NCBI GenBank assembly: GCA_050261495.1
Contig: JBLNDI010000014.1
Location: 1-24,557, forward strand
Direction: 5' to 3'
Length of the DNA: 24,557 nt
DNA from: JBMNKL01 sp050261495
GTDB lineage: Bacteria > Bacillota > Clostridia > Acetivibrionales > DTU013
Shown here: one piece after another, positions 1-6,452 of the stretch
How the letters are laid out: every line of letters begins with the position of its first letter
Position numbering within the stretch: position 1 is the first letter of the stretch
The notes under the pieces: generated by a model
Seen by the model: only the letters and a program-made list of their open reading frames with translations
Database searches by the model: none
What the model was told of the DNA's origin: nothing
Translations under genes and position numbers: made by a program

Positions 1-383
1 GAAGCTTCTATATTCCTGACGTCGTTAAGGGCGTCAAATATTCTTATTATGTCAATACCGTTGGCTATTGATTTCCTTACGAAATATTCCACCACGTCGT
101 CGGCATAATGCTTGTAGCCAAGCAAATTCTGGCCCCTGAGCAGCATCTGGAGCTTTGTTTTCTTTACCCTGTCCCTTATCTTCCTGAGCCTTTCCCACGG
201 GTCCTCGTTCAAAAACCTCAGGCATGAATCGAACGTGGCGCCTCCCCAGCATTCCAGCGAATTGAAGCCTATATCATCCAGCTTTTCCAATATATCAAGC
301 ATGTCGCCGGTACTCATCCTGGTGGCGATTAAAGACTGATGGGCATCCCTGAGTATGGTTTCGGTTATTTTCACCCTTCTCAT
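1..383 (-). CDS. Biotin-dependent carboxyltransferase subunit (5S / OadA / PycB type), 5' part only
   Basis: Only the first 127 codons are in the window; the gene continues past base 1. The start is ATG at 381-383, behind the Shine-Dalgarno AGGAGGGAAA. The N-terminus reads MRRVKITETILRDAHQSL, followed by GGATFDSC and LLRGQNLLGY. These are hallmarks of the TIM-barrel carboxyltransferase that moves carboxyl between biotin and pyruvate/oxaloacetate. The Asp of the RDAHQS motif is a metal ligand in this family. It is the last gene seen of the operon begun by the MmdA-like gene, 12 bases after the biotin carrier. Known relatives are the 5S subunit of Propionibacterium transcarboxylase, the oxaloacetate decarboxylase alpha subunit and pyruvate carboxylase subunit B. 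With a 12S-type partner and no visible membrane subunit, the transcarboxylase role is favoured. The C-terminal part, which would show whether it carries its own biotin domain, lies outside. Confidence 0.93.
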   Translation of the reverse strand, partial: MRRVKITETILRDAHQSLIATRMSTGDMLDILEKLDDIGFNSLECWGGATFDSCLRFLNEDPWERLRKIRDRVKKTKLQMLLRGQNLLGYKHYADDVVEYFVRKSIANGIDIIRIFDALNDVRNIEA

Positions 384-395
384 TCGTTTTCCCTC

Positions 396-809
396 CTAAT
401 CCAACGATGCCAATAAATCTCCGGCATTTACCGAAGCGCCCCTGTCCACGTTGATGGAAACAACGACTCCGTCAGAAGGCGCGACGATTTCATTTTCCAT
501 CTTCATGGCTTCAAGGACCAATACTACATCGCCCCTCTTCAGGCTATCCCCTACGTTTGCAACAACCTTGAGAATAGTCCCGGGCATTGGAGCCGTAATT
601 TTAATTGACCCTGTTTTGCCGTTTGATGCGGGCTTCGCTGCTTTTTCCGGCTGCGCCATGCTCGCTGAAGGCGCCTGCTTTGCAGGAGCGCTGACCGGCG
701 CCGGCGTCGCCGCATTTTCACTCACATAGGATGTCCCTTCAAGTATTTCTTCCACTTCAACTTCGTATTCGTTGCCGTTAACTTTTATTAAAAACTTTTT
801 CATGATCAT
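396..809 (-). CDS. Biotin carboxyl carrier protein of the transcarboxylase/decarboxylase
   Basis: A 137-residue protein with three parts. A short N-terminal strand region (about 1-30) is followed by an Ala/Pro-rich flexible linker (about 33-68), then a C-terminal biotinyl domain (about 70-137) containing EAMKMENEI, whose lysine is the biotin attachment site. It carries carboxyl groups between the two carboxyltransferase subunits encoded on either side. Length and layout match GcdC, the oxaloacetate decarboxylase carrier domain and the 1.3S subunit of transcarboxylase. Two ATGs six bases apart (807-809 and 801-803) follow TTGGAGGG. The second has the more usual spacing, so the real N-terminus may be MKKFLIKVNG. 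It lies between the OadG-like gene and the 5S-type gene, in the same operon. Confidence 0.93.
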   Translation of the reverse strand: MIMKKFLIKVNGNEYEVEVEEILEGTSYVSENAATPAPVSAPAKQAPSASMAQPEKAAKPASNGKTGSIKITAPMPGTILKVVANVGDSLKRGDVVLVLEAMKMENEIVAPSDGVVVSINVDRGASVNAGDLLASLD

Positions 810-846
810 TTTCCCTCCAAATATGATTCATAAATATTAAAACATT

Positions 847-1035
847 TTATGCATTAATCTTTCTGCCCAGGCGTTCGAGCCTGCCTGCTATATTCCATAC
901 CGGGGACGACTGCGGAACCTGTCTCATGGATCTCACAACAAGCCTGTATCCCGGACGGGTTTTAATCGCTGCGATGGCTGCCGCTATAACAGCTATTATT
1001 TCACTATCGATATTCTTTTTGCCGTTTCCGTTCAT
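847..1035 (-). CDS. Small OadG-like subunit lacking a membrane helix
   Basis: A 62-residue protein starting at ATG 1033-1035 behind a strong GGAGGTG site. It has a charged N-terminus, an Ala/Ile-rich helix (EIIAVIAAAIAAIKTRPGY), a basic segment (LVVRSMRQVP) and a C-terminal WNIAGRLERLGRKIN. This pattern resembles the cytosolic C-terminal part of OadG/MmdD gamma-delta subunits, where a helix of this kind helps assemble the carboxyltransferase with the biotin carrier. The usual N-terminal transmembrane segment of OadG is absent and the protein begins close to the helix. It is placed between the 12S-like and biotin-carrier genes, as OadG-type genes often are. The assembly role is inferred; the absence of a membrane segment is visible and fits a soluble complex. 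Confidence 0.75.
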   Translation of the reverse strand: MNGNGKKNIDSEIIAVIAAAIAAIKTRPGYRLVVRSMRQVPQSSPVWNIAGRLERLGRKINA

Positions 1036-1049
1036 ACCGCACCTCCGTA

Positions 1050-2600
1050 TTACAGCGGAATATTCCCGTGTTTTTTGGCCGGCCTGTTCTCCCTTTTGCC
1101 CGCAAGCATCTCAAGCGCATTGATCAGCCTGCAGCGGGTCGTTGCGGGATCTATCACGTCGTCTACGTATCCCCTGGCCGCTGCTATATAGGGATTCGAG
1201 AATTTTTCCCGGTATTCGGCTATCTTTTGCTCCCTGGTTGCAATAGCGTCTTCGGCGGCGGCAATTTCCTTCCGGAAAATTATATTGGCAGCACCTTCCG
1301 GACCCATAACCGCTATTTCGGCGCTTGGCCATGCAAATACGGCATCAGCGCCGAGGTGCTTGCTGTTCATGGCAATATATGCTCCGCCGTAAGCTTTTCT
1401 GACAATAACATTGATTTTGGGAACGGTCGCTTCGGAGAACGCATAAAGCATTTTTGCCCCATGCCTGATAACACCGCTGTATTCCTGGCCTGTTCCGGGA
1501 AGATAGCCTGCCGTGTCGGTAAATGAAACAATCGGAATGTTGAATGCATCGCAGAACCGGATAAACCTTGCTCCTTTATCCGATGAATTGACATCGAGAA
1601 CTCCTGCCAGGACTTTCGGCTGGTTTGCCACAATACCGACGGTTTTCCCGTTCAGCCTTCCGAACCCTACAATGATGTTCTGGGCAAAGTGTTTCTGCAC
1701 CTCGAGAAAATCCCTGTTGTCCACAACGCTTAAAATTATATCCATCATGTCATAGGGCTTGTTTGAATTGTCCGGTAACAAATCAAGAAGTCTTTCATCT
1801 ATCCTGTTCAAATCATCGTTTGATTTTACAACCGGCGGATCAGTCAGGTTGTTGTCCGGGAGGAAACCGATAAGCCTCCTGATTTCCTTCAGGCACTCTT
1901 CTTCATTTGCGCTCCTGAAATGGGCCACGCCGCTCTTGGCATTATGTACCTCGGATCCTCCGAGAGTTTCAAAAGTAACGTCTTCGCCCGTCACCGATTT
2001 TATTACCTGCGGCCCGGTAATGAACATGTAGCTTGTTTTGTCCACCATGAATATAAAATCGGTTATCGCCGGGGAATATACCGCTCCGCCCGCGCACGGC
2101 CCCATGATAACCGAGATTTGTGGTATTACGCCTGAAGCGAGGGTATTTCTGAAGAAAATTTCCCCATACCCGCTCAATGCATCAATGCCTTCTTCTATCC
2201 TGGCTCCGCCGGAATCATTAATGCTGATAAACGGAGCGCCGACTTTCATCGCCATATCCATAACCTTGACAATCTTCCGGGCATGCGCTTCTCCAAGTGA
2301 GCCGCCGATAACGGTGAAATCTTGTGATGATATGAAAACGGGTCTGCCGTCGATGGTCCCGTAACCCGTGACTACTCCGTCACCAGGCACCTTTTTATTC
2401 TGCATTCCGAAATCGATTGCCCTGGTCTCAACAAATGCATCGACTTCTACAAAAGAACCTGCATCAAACAGCATCTCGATTCTTTCCCTTGCCGTAAGCT
2501 TCCCCGATTCGTGCTGTTTTGCGATCCTTTCCGGGCCGCCTCCTGTTTCGAGTCTTTGCCTGCGCAATTGGAGGTCTTTGATCTTTTCAATAGTTCCCAT
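1050..2600 (-). CDS. mmdA: Carboxyltransferase subunit of the MmdA / transcarboxylase 12S family
   Basis: A 516-residue acyl-CoA carboxyltransferase of typical family length with two crotonase-like halves. The N-terminal half has NDSGGARIEEG and MGPCAGGAVYSPAITDF. The C-terminal half has DTAGYLPGTGQE, KAYGGAYIAM and AWPSAEIAVMGPEGA. The glycine-rich turns form the oxyanion holes for the acyl-CoA and biotin enolates. The family moves carboxyl between methylmalonyl-CoA (or propionyl/malonyl-CoA) and biotin. The start is ATG at 2598-2600 with GAGGTGG six bases upstream. It is the first gene of an operon with the OadG-like, biotin carrier and 5S-like genes. The leader holds a manganese-type riboswitch and two promoters. 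Alternatives are the beta subunit of propionyl-CoA carboxylase (but no biotin carboxylase is seen nearby) or a sodium-pumping methylmalonyl-CoA decarboxylase (but no membrane beta subunit is in view). Confidence 0.92.
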   Translation of the reverse strand: MGTIEKIKDLQLRRQRLETGGGPERIAKQHESGKLTARERIEMLFDAGSFVEVDAFVETRAIDFGMQNKKVPGDGVVTGYGTIDGRPVFISSQDFTVIGGSLGEAHARKIVKVMDMAMKVGAPFISINDSGGARIEEGIDALSGYGEIFFRNTLASGVIPQISVIMGPCAGGAVYSPAITDFIFMVDKTSYMFITGPQVIKSVTGEDVTFETLGGSEVHNAKSGVAHFRSANEEECLKEIRRLIGFLPDNNLTDPPVVKSNDDLNRIDERLLDLLPDNSNKPYDMMDIILSVVDNRDFLEVQKHFAQNIIVGFGRLNGKTVGIVANQPKVLAGVLDVNSSDKGARFIRFCDAFNIPIVSFTDTAGYLPGTGQEYSGVIRHGAKMLYAFSEATVPKINVIVRKAYGGAYIAMNSKHLGADAVFAWPSAEIAVMGPEGAANIIFRKEIAAAEDAIATREQKIAEYREKFSNPYIAAARGYVDDVIDPATTRCRLINALEMLAGKRENRPAKKHGNIPL

Positions 2601-2675
2601 TCACATCCACCTCGTCAAATAAATTGTTGCGTCATAATTAATATATGGTATTATTACCAGGTACTAAATATCTAA

Positions 2676-2704
2676 ATTATATAACATTTAACCGGATTTT
2701 TCAA
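2676..2704 (-). promoter_or_regulatory. Second (proximal) promoter of the transcarboxylase operon
   Basis: TTGAAA (2699-2704) and a perfect TATAAT (2676-2681), read on the minus strand, are separated by exactly 17 bases. The site lies downstream of the riboswitch terminator and about 75 bases before the mmdA ATG. If active, it would give riboswitch-independent transcription. Assigned from consensus match only. Confidence 0.65.
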
Positions 2705-2722
2705 TAAACCCGGGAAACCCAT

Positions 2723-2767
2723 AAAAAAACCTTTATCTCCGTTCATTCGCCGTTGAACGTGTAAAGG
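2723..2767 (-). terminator. Intrinsic terminator serving as riboswitch expression platform
   Basis: On the minus strand, ACCTTTA-cac-GTTCA pairs with TGAAC-ggaga-TAAAGGT and is followed at once by seven T. The 5' arm (ACCTTTA) is the same stretch that closes the aptamer P1 helix with UAAAGG, so the two structures are mutually exclusive. An occupied aptamer would therefore block the terminator and permit read-through into mmdA, the ON logic known for transcriptional manganese riboswitches. Confidence 0.8.
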
Positions 2768-2852
2768 TCTTGCTTTCACTGTGGAGTATAAAACCAGGCC
2801 TATTCTATGCCGATTGTTGGCTTTATAACTTACAAGCTACTCCCCTTTATTT
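2760..2852 (-). promoter_or_regulatory. yybP-ykoY (manganese) riboswitch aptamer
   Basis: Read on the minus strand, the leader begins AAATAAAGGGGAGTAGC and ends GAAAGCAAGACCTTTA. GGGGAGUAGC and AGCAAGACC are the two conserved loop strands of the yybP-ykoY class, which bind Mn2+. P1 forms between UAAAGG and CCUUUA. Between them, a long hairpin pairs UAUAAAGCCA with UGGUUUUAUA over ten base pairs, matching the second arm whose loop completes the metal site. The transcript expected from the promoter at 2859-2887 would start at about 2852, exactly at the aptamer edge. The terminator at 2723-2767 shares the P1 3' strand. The gene downstream is the MmdA-like carboxyltransferase rather than a metal exporter, which is unusual. 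Identification is by remembered consensus, not by a covariance search. Confidence 0.83.
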
Positions 2853-2858
2853 GATAAT

Positions 2859-2887
2859 ATTTTAACATCTTTATCAATACGCGTCAA
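2859..2887 (-). promoter_or_regulatory. Promoter of the riboswitch leader
   Basis: TTGACG (2882-2887) and TAAAAT (2859-2864) on the minus strand are spaced by 17 bases. The -35 box overlaps the TGA stop codon of rluB. The predicted start near 2852 coincides with the first base of the riboswitch P1 helix, which supports both calls. Confidence 0.72.
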
Positions 2888-3609
2888 GTTCTGTGTTGCA
2901 AGGATTGTAACGATTCTATTTCATTTTTGCTCAAGTGTCTCCACTTGCCCTCGCCAAGTCCATTTATGGCAATGGGGCCTATCGCAATCCTTTTCAGCTT
3001 TATCACACGATGTCCCAGCGCCTCGAACATCCTCCTGACCTGCCTGTTCTTCCCCTCGTGAATGCTTATTTCCACGACCGATCCATGCGGGCCCGAGCTT
3101 ATTATCCGAACGTCAGCCGGCGCCGTTATATAATCATCGATTTCCACGCCTTTCCCAAGGATTTCGGCCTCTTTTGAACTTAACGGACCGTTTATGACAG
3201 CCCGGTATGTCTTTTTAAGCCCATGTCTCGGATGCATTATCCTGTTTGCAAATTCACCGTCGTTCGTCAGTATGATCAGGCCCGAAGTATCATAGTCCAG
3301 CCTTCCTACGGGATATATCCGCTCCCTCACATTGCCGACCAGGTCCAGAACCGTTTTCCTCGAAAACTGGTCCTTAACGGATGATATATATCCTTCCGGC
3401 TTATTGAGCAATATATAAACCTTTTTCTGCCCGCTTCTGATTTCTGAGCCGTCAACCTTGATTATTTCATTGCCCTTGATTTTGAATCCCAGCTCGGTAA
3501 CTACCCGTCCGTCAACCTGCACCCTGCCCTGTGAAATCAGTTCTTCACATTTGCGCCTGGAAGCCACCCCGCAATCCGCGAGATATTTTTGCAGCCTGAT
3601 TTCTTTCAT
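2884..3609 (-). CDS. rluB: 23S rRNA pseudouridine synthase, RluB family
   Basis: A 241-residue protein with an N-terminal S4 RNA-binding domain (about 3-60; RLQKYLADCGVASRRKCEEL) and an RsuA/RluB-type catalytic domain (about 65-235). The catalytic motif GRLDYDTSGLIILTNDG contains the nucleophilic aspartate, and KNRQVRRMFEALGH is the conserved C-terminal motif. It isomerises a uridine in 23S rRNA helix 89-90 (U2605 in E. coli numbering, by family knowledge). The start is ATG at 3607-3609 with a modest AAGGCAGG site. It follows ytfJ after a terminator, as in the Bacillus scpA-scpB...rluB neighbourhood. No promoter of its own could be fixed. RluF or RsuA paralogues are less likely given the sequence and context. 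Confidence 0.92.
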   Translation of the reverse strand: MKEIRLQKYLADCGVASRRKCEELISQGRVQVDGRVVTELGFKIKGNEIIKVDGSEIRSGQKKVYILLNKPEGYISSVKDQFSRKTVLDLVGNVRERIYPVGRLDYDTSGLIILTNDGEFANRIMHPRHGLKKTYRAVINGPLSSKEAEILGKGVEIDDYITAPADVRIISSGPHGSVVEISIHEGKNRQVRRMFEALGHRVIKLKRIAIGPIAINGLGEGKWRHLSKNEIESLQSLQHRT

Positions 3610-3673
3610 GTTGCCTGCCTTCCCATATCAAAATACTATCATCTTACGCATAAAATATATCAATAAAAAGCAG

Positions 3674-3720
3674 AAAAAGCCATACCCCGGAAATCTGATT
3701 TACAAATCCGGTTTATGGCC
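3674..3720 (-). terminator. Intrinsic terminator after ytfJ
   Basis: On the minus strand, GGCCATAaaCCGGA and TTCCGGggTATGGC form a long interrupted stem followed by CTTTTTCTG. A run of A on the far side may allow some bidirectional function. It separates ytfJ from rluB. Confidence 0.75.
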
Positions 3721-3750
3721 TTTCTACGTTTAAAATACCGGAAGCGCTGT

Positions 3751-4251
3751 TTATTCGTCTTCTTCCTTTTCTTCCTTCTCGCCCTTTTCTCCCTTTTCTA
3801 CTTTTTCCTTTTCCTTCTTCACCGACACTCTTTTTTTACACAAGCTTTCCAGCCTGCACAATAATTCCGGCACCAAATCCAGTATCTTGTCGGCCGTTGA
3901 ATTTATATTCACGGGCAGGAGCTTTATATGTCCGTTTCCGGCCACCATGAACGCCACTGGATTGATGCTGACTCCCGCTCCGCTGCCGCCGGCAAACGGA
4001 AACTTGTTCGAATTTTCACCGTTATCTTCGTTGCCCATGCGGTCGTTTTCAGCCTCTTCCGTATCTTCCTGGTATTCGTATTCCCCTCCGCCTGCAGCAA
4101 AACCGAATGTTACTTTTGAAATCGGGATTATTACGGTCCCGTCCGGCGCTTGCACCGCATCGCCGACTATCGTATTGACATCCACCATTTGCTTGATGCT
4201 TTCCATTGCCGTCGTCATCAATGCTTCTATGGGATGTTGTTGTTCAGCCAC
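3751..4251 (-). CDS. ytfJ: YtfJ/GerW family sporulation protein
   Basis: The core (HPIEALMTTAMESIKQMVDV, TPDG-like VQAPDGTVIIPISKVTFGFAAGG, FAGGSGAGVSINPVAF, GHIKLLPVN) is the GerW/YtfJ domain of spore formers. In Bacillus it is a forespore-made protein that affects germination. The chosen start is GTG at 4249-4251, giving MAEQQHPIEALM as in most family members. AGGTGG lies eight bases upstream, and the start overlaps the DUF2953 stop. An in-frame GTG at 4261-4263 is a less likely alternative. An acidic spacer in the middle and a C-terminal tail of about 25 Lys/Glu residues lie outside the conserved domain. It is the last gene of the trpS-scpA-scpB-DUF2953-ytfJ cluster, and DUF2953-ytfJ pairing is common in Clostridia. 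Confidence 0.9.
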   Translation of the reverse strand: MAEQQHPIEALMTTAMESIKQMVDVNTIVGDAVQAPDGTVIIPISKVTFGFAAGGGEYEYQEDTEEAENDRMGNEDNGENSNKFPFAGGSGAGVSINPVAFMVAGNGHIKLLPVNINSTADKILDLVPELLCRLESLCKKRVSVKKEKEKVEKGEKGEKEEKEEDE

Positions 4252-4903
4252 TGACTTCACCACCTGTCATCTTTGATTTAATGAAAAATTTCGCGTAGTA
4301 TATTTTTTTCAATACAACTATAATATGGACTAATCTGACGTGAAATATGCAGCTTGCGTCAACTTCAAACATGCTTTTATCATAGCAGGGCACGATGCTT
4401 GCCCTGTTTTTGAACAATTTTATATGCCTTGAAATATGAGCTGTCAGGATTCCGGCCGCGGCCCATAATAATCCGCAGGTCAGGCCTGTCAGTGCAGCAT
4501 CGCCAGTTCCCTGCCTAAGTTTTATTTTAAATTCCGCATTTATATTATTCTTATTTAAATAATTCTTTATATCTTCTAATAAATCGCCATGGTCCTTTAG
4601 ATACATCCTTACGCTGTTGAATTTTTTAATTATATCCAAAGGCATCAGCCTTTCATTCTCCTCCGTGCCGCCGCGCATTTCGCGGCCTTGCCCCTTTACG
4701 AGCTTGAACCTGATTTTGTCCCCTTCCTTTTTAGCGAGAGGAACCCTGTATTCATGGCGCCAATGACCTTTGCCGGTGTAAAAGACAAATTTCAGCCATT
4801 CTTCCCGTTCATTGCGCGTATAAATGATCGCAGCCTTTATTCTGACACTGAAATAAACGGCCAGGAACGGAACCAGTAGCAACAATAAAGCCAAATAACG
4901 CAT
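4244..4903 (-). CDS. DUF2953 domain membrane protein (sporulation-associated)
   Basis: A protein of about 219 residues. An N-terminal transmembrane segment (LALLLLLVPFLAVYFSV) is followed by a beta-rich region typical of DUF2953 (RIKAAIIYTRNEREEW...). A second hydrophobic stretch lies at about 140-155 (GLTCGLLWAAAGILTAHI), and the C-terminal part (VPCYDKSMFEVDASCIFHVRLVHII) carries the family signature. Its function is unknown. In Bacillus and Clostridia it is encoded beside ytfJ and scpAB, and a sporulation role is inferred from that pairing. The start ATG at 4901-4903 has GAGG six bases upstream. The longer GTG start at 4918 would place that site inside the gene. It overlaps the ytfJ start by eight bases. 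Confidence 0.8.
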   Translation of the reverse strand: MRYLALLLLLVPFLAVYFSVRIKAAIIYTRNEREEWLKFVFYTGKGHWRHEYRVPLAKKEGDKIRFKLVKGQGREMRGGTEENERLMPLDIIKKFNSVRMYLKDHGDLLEDIKNYLNKNNINAEFKIKLRQGTGDAALTGLTCGLLWAAAGILTAHISRHIKLFKNRASIVPCYDKSMFEVDASCIFHVRLVHIIVVLKKIYYAKFFIKSKMTGGEVSG

Positions 4904-4973
4904 AGAGAACCTCAACACACGGAAAAAAGAGCTTTTTCTTATTACACTTTTATTTTTTCCATTTCTACGCTTT

Positions 4974-5543
4974 TCATTCCGCCGTGTCGCCCGTCAATGC
5001 GCCGGCATAATTGATATCTTCCTGGGAAAGGTTATCAAGCTCGATAATGGGAAGGTCACGAAGGGATTTAAAACCGAAGCTTCGAAGGAATTCCTCGGTC
5101 GTTTCGTACAGAAGCGGCCTGCCGGGCGCATCAAGCCTTCCGGCTTCTTTAACCAGGTTTCGCTCAATCAGCCGCGTAATAGCGCTATCGGAGTTGACCC
5201 CTCGAATCATCTCTATCCGTGCCCTGGTAACCGGCTGGTTGTACGCTATAATAGCCAATGTCTCATACGCTGCCTGTGAAAGGGCCTGTTTCTGTCTCGG
5301 CTCCGCCAGTTTCCTTATGTATTCGTAATGCTCAGGTTTCGTGCATAACTGGAAAGAGCCGTCAATCTCCCTAATCATCAGGCCTCTCTTTGAATTCAGC
5401 ATCGATGCCGCCATGTTATTCAGAATGAGGCGGGTGGTTTTTTTGTCCAGTCCAAGTATTTCCGACAGCTTATCCAGAGACACCGGGTCTCCGGCAGCAA
5501 AAAGCACACCTTCGATAATAGCTTCTATTTCTTTTATTTCCAT
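4974..5543 (-). CDS. scpB: Segregation and condensation protein ScpB
   Basis: A 189-residue winged-helix protein of normal family length. EIKEIEAIIEGVLFAAGDPV begins the first winged helix, and YETLAIIAYNQPVTRARIEM with IRGVNSDSAITRLIERNLV marks the second, both strong ScpB signatures. ScpB dimers bind the ScpA kleisin and regulate the SMC ATPase that compacts and segregates the nucleoid. The gene lies 74 bases after scpA and 70 before the DUF2953 gene. The start ATG at 5541-5543 has only a weak, distant purine site (AAGGAAG). No second in-frame start gives a better fit. Confidence 0.95.
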   Translation of the reverse strand: MEIKEIEAIIEGVLFAAGDPVSLDKLSEILGLDKKTTRLILNNMAASMLNSKRGLMIREIDGSFQLCTKPEHYEYIRKLAEPRQKQALSQAAYETLAIIAYNQPVTRARIEMIRGVNSDSAITRLIERNLVKEAGRLDAPGRPLLYETTEEFLRSFGFKSLRDLPIIELDNLSQEDINYAGALTGDTAE

Positions 5544-5617
5544 AGTCCCGATTTACTTCCTTATGTAGTATTTAATTAACCGGCCGGTTATTCCGGCTGT
5601 TTGCAATTGCAAATCGT

Positions 5618-6409
5618 TTACGCCATGTTGTCCAGTTTTTCCTGCTCAAATCCCGGTATTTCGGATTCCTGGTCAACTTTGTCTATATAAATCTCGCCAA
5701 ACATTTTTTTCTGAATGAGCTTTATTTTTTTCATCCTTGCAAGCTCAAGCGCGGCCATAAATCCCATCACGATATCGGCGGCAGACTTTATTCTGAAAGA
5801 GAACAGTTCGGAGAACTTCAAGCGGCTCTTTTTCAAAAGTTCTCTTATTATTTCCCGCATTTTGCTTCTTAATGAGACTTTTTCAAGCTGTATTACGCGG
5901 TTTAAACCGGCATTTGGGTTTATTTTCCGCCTGTTTTTAGCAAGCAACTCCGAATAAACCCTGACCAATTCGCCCGGCGCCAGATCCAGTACCTCGTCCC
6001 TGGCGTCATATTCTATTATTTCAGGAAGCTTGTAAAATATCTTTGACCATTCAAGCTCGCGCTGTTTTAAAACGGAGGCAAAATCCTTAAATTTCCTGTA
6101 TTCAAGGAGTCTCATAACCAGTTCTTCCCTGGGGTCCGTTTCTTCCGGCTCTTTTTCATTCCTTGCGGGCAGGAGCATACGTGACTTGATGTGCAATAAC
6201 GTGGCAGCCATGACCAGGAATTCGCTGGCAATTTCCAGGTCAAGCTCCCGCATCGCGAACAGGTATTCCATGTACTGGTCGGTTATAATATTGATAGGGA
6301 TGTCATATATATTAAACTTGTTTTTCTCAATCAAGTGAAAAAGCAAGTCAAACGGGCCTTCGAAATTGTCTATCTTGATTTTGCAGGCATTTGTTAATAC
6401 GCTTTCCAG
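5618..6409 (-). CDS. scpA: Segregation and condensation protein ScpA (non-canonical CTG start)
   Basis: The kleisin subunit of SMC-ScpAB, about 263 residues. The conserved N-terminal motif NFEGPFDLLFHLIEKNKFNI is present only if translation starts upstream of the in-frame TTG at 6344-6346, which would cut the protein inside it. Reading upstream to the in-frame TAG at 6453-6455 (the trpS stop) there is no ATG, GTG or TTG. A CTG at 6407-6409 lies eight bases after a strong GGGAGGG and gives MESVLTNACKIKIDNFEGP, matching usual ScpA length. The C-terminal winged helix (RIKSAADIVMGFMAALELAR) that contacts the SMC head is intact. A sequencing error near the start is the main alternative explanation. 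The gene sits between trpS and scpB and is probably co-transcribed with them. Confidence 0.9.
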   Translation of the reverse strand: MESVLTNACKIKIDNFEGPFDLLFHLIEKNKFNIYDIPINIITDQYMEYLFAMRELDLEIASEFLVMAATLLHIKSRMLLPARNEKEPEETDPREELVMRLLEYRKFKDFASVLKQRELEWSKIFYKLPEIIEYDARDEVLDLAPGELVRVYSELLAKNRRKINPNAGLNRVIQLEKVSLRSKMREIIRELLKKSRLKFSELFSFRIKSAADIVMGFMAALELARMKKIKLIQKKMFGEIYIDKVDQESEIPGFEQEKLDNMA

Positions 6410-6417
6410 GGCAGGTT

Positions 6418-6424
6418 CCCTCCC
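6418..6424 (-). promoter_or_regulatory. Ribosome binding site that decides the CTG start of scpA
   Basis: GGGAGGG on the minus strand stands eight bases before CTG 6407-6409. It is the only good Shine-Dalgarno between the trpS stop and the conserved ScpA N-terminal motif. Confidence 0.65.
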
Positions 6425-6452
6425 TTGGCTTTTCTTTTGCTGCCGCCGTTTC

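Noticed and set aside
52..252. Minus-strand ORF of 66 codons at the left edge
   Set aside because: It is an alternative frame of the 5S/OadA-type gene, whose real frame contains the RDAHQS motif.
2669..2722. Short ORF (MGFPGLLKNPVKCYII) after the riboswitch terminator
   Set aside because: At 16 codons it overlaps the proximal promoter and has no proper Shine-Dalgarno; a leader peptide cannot be supported.
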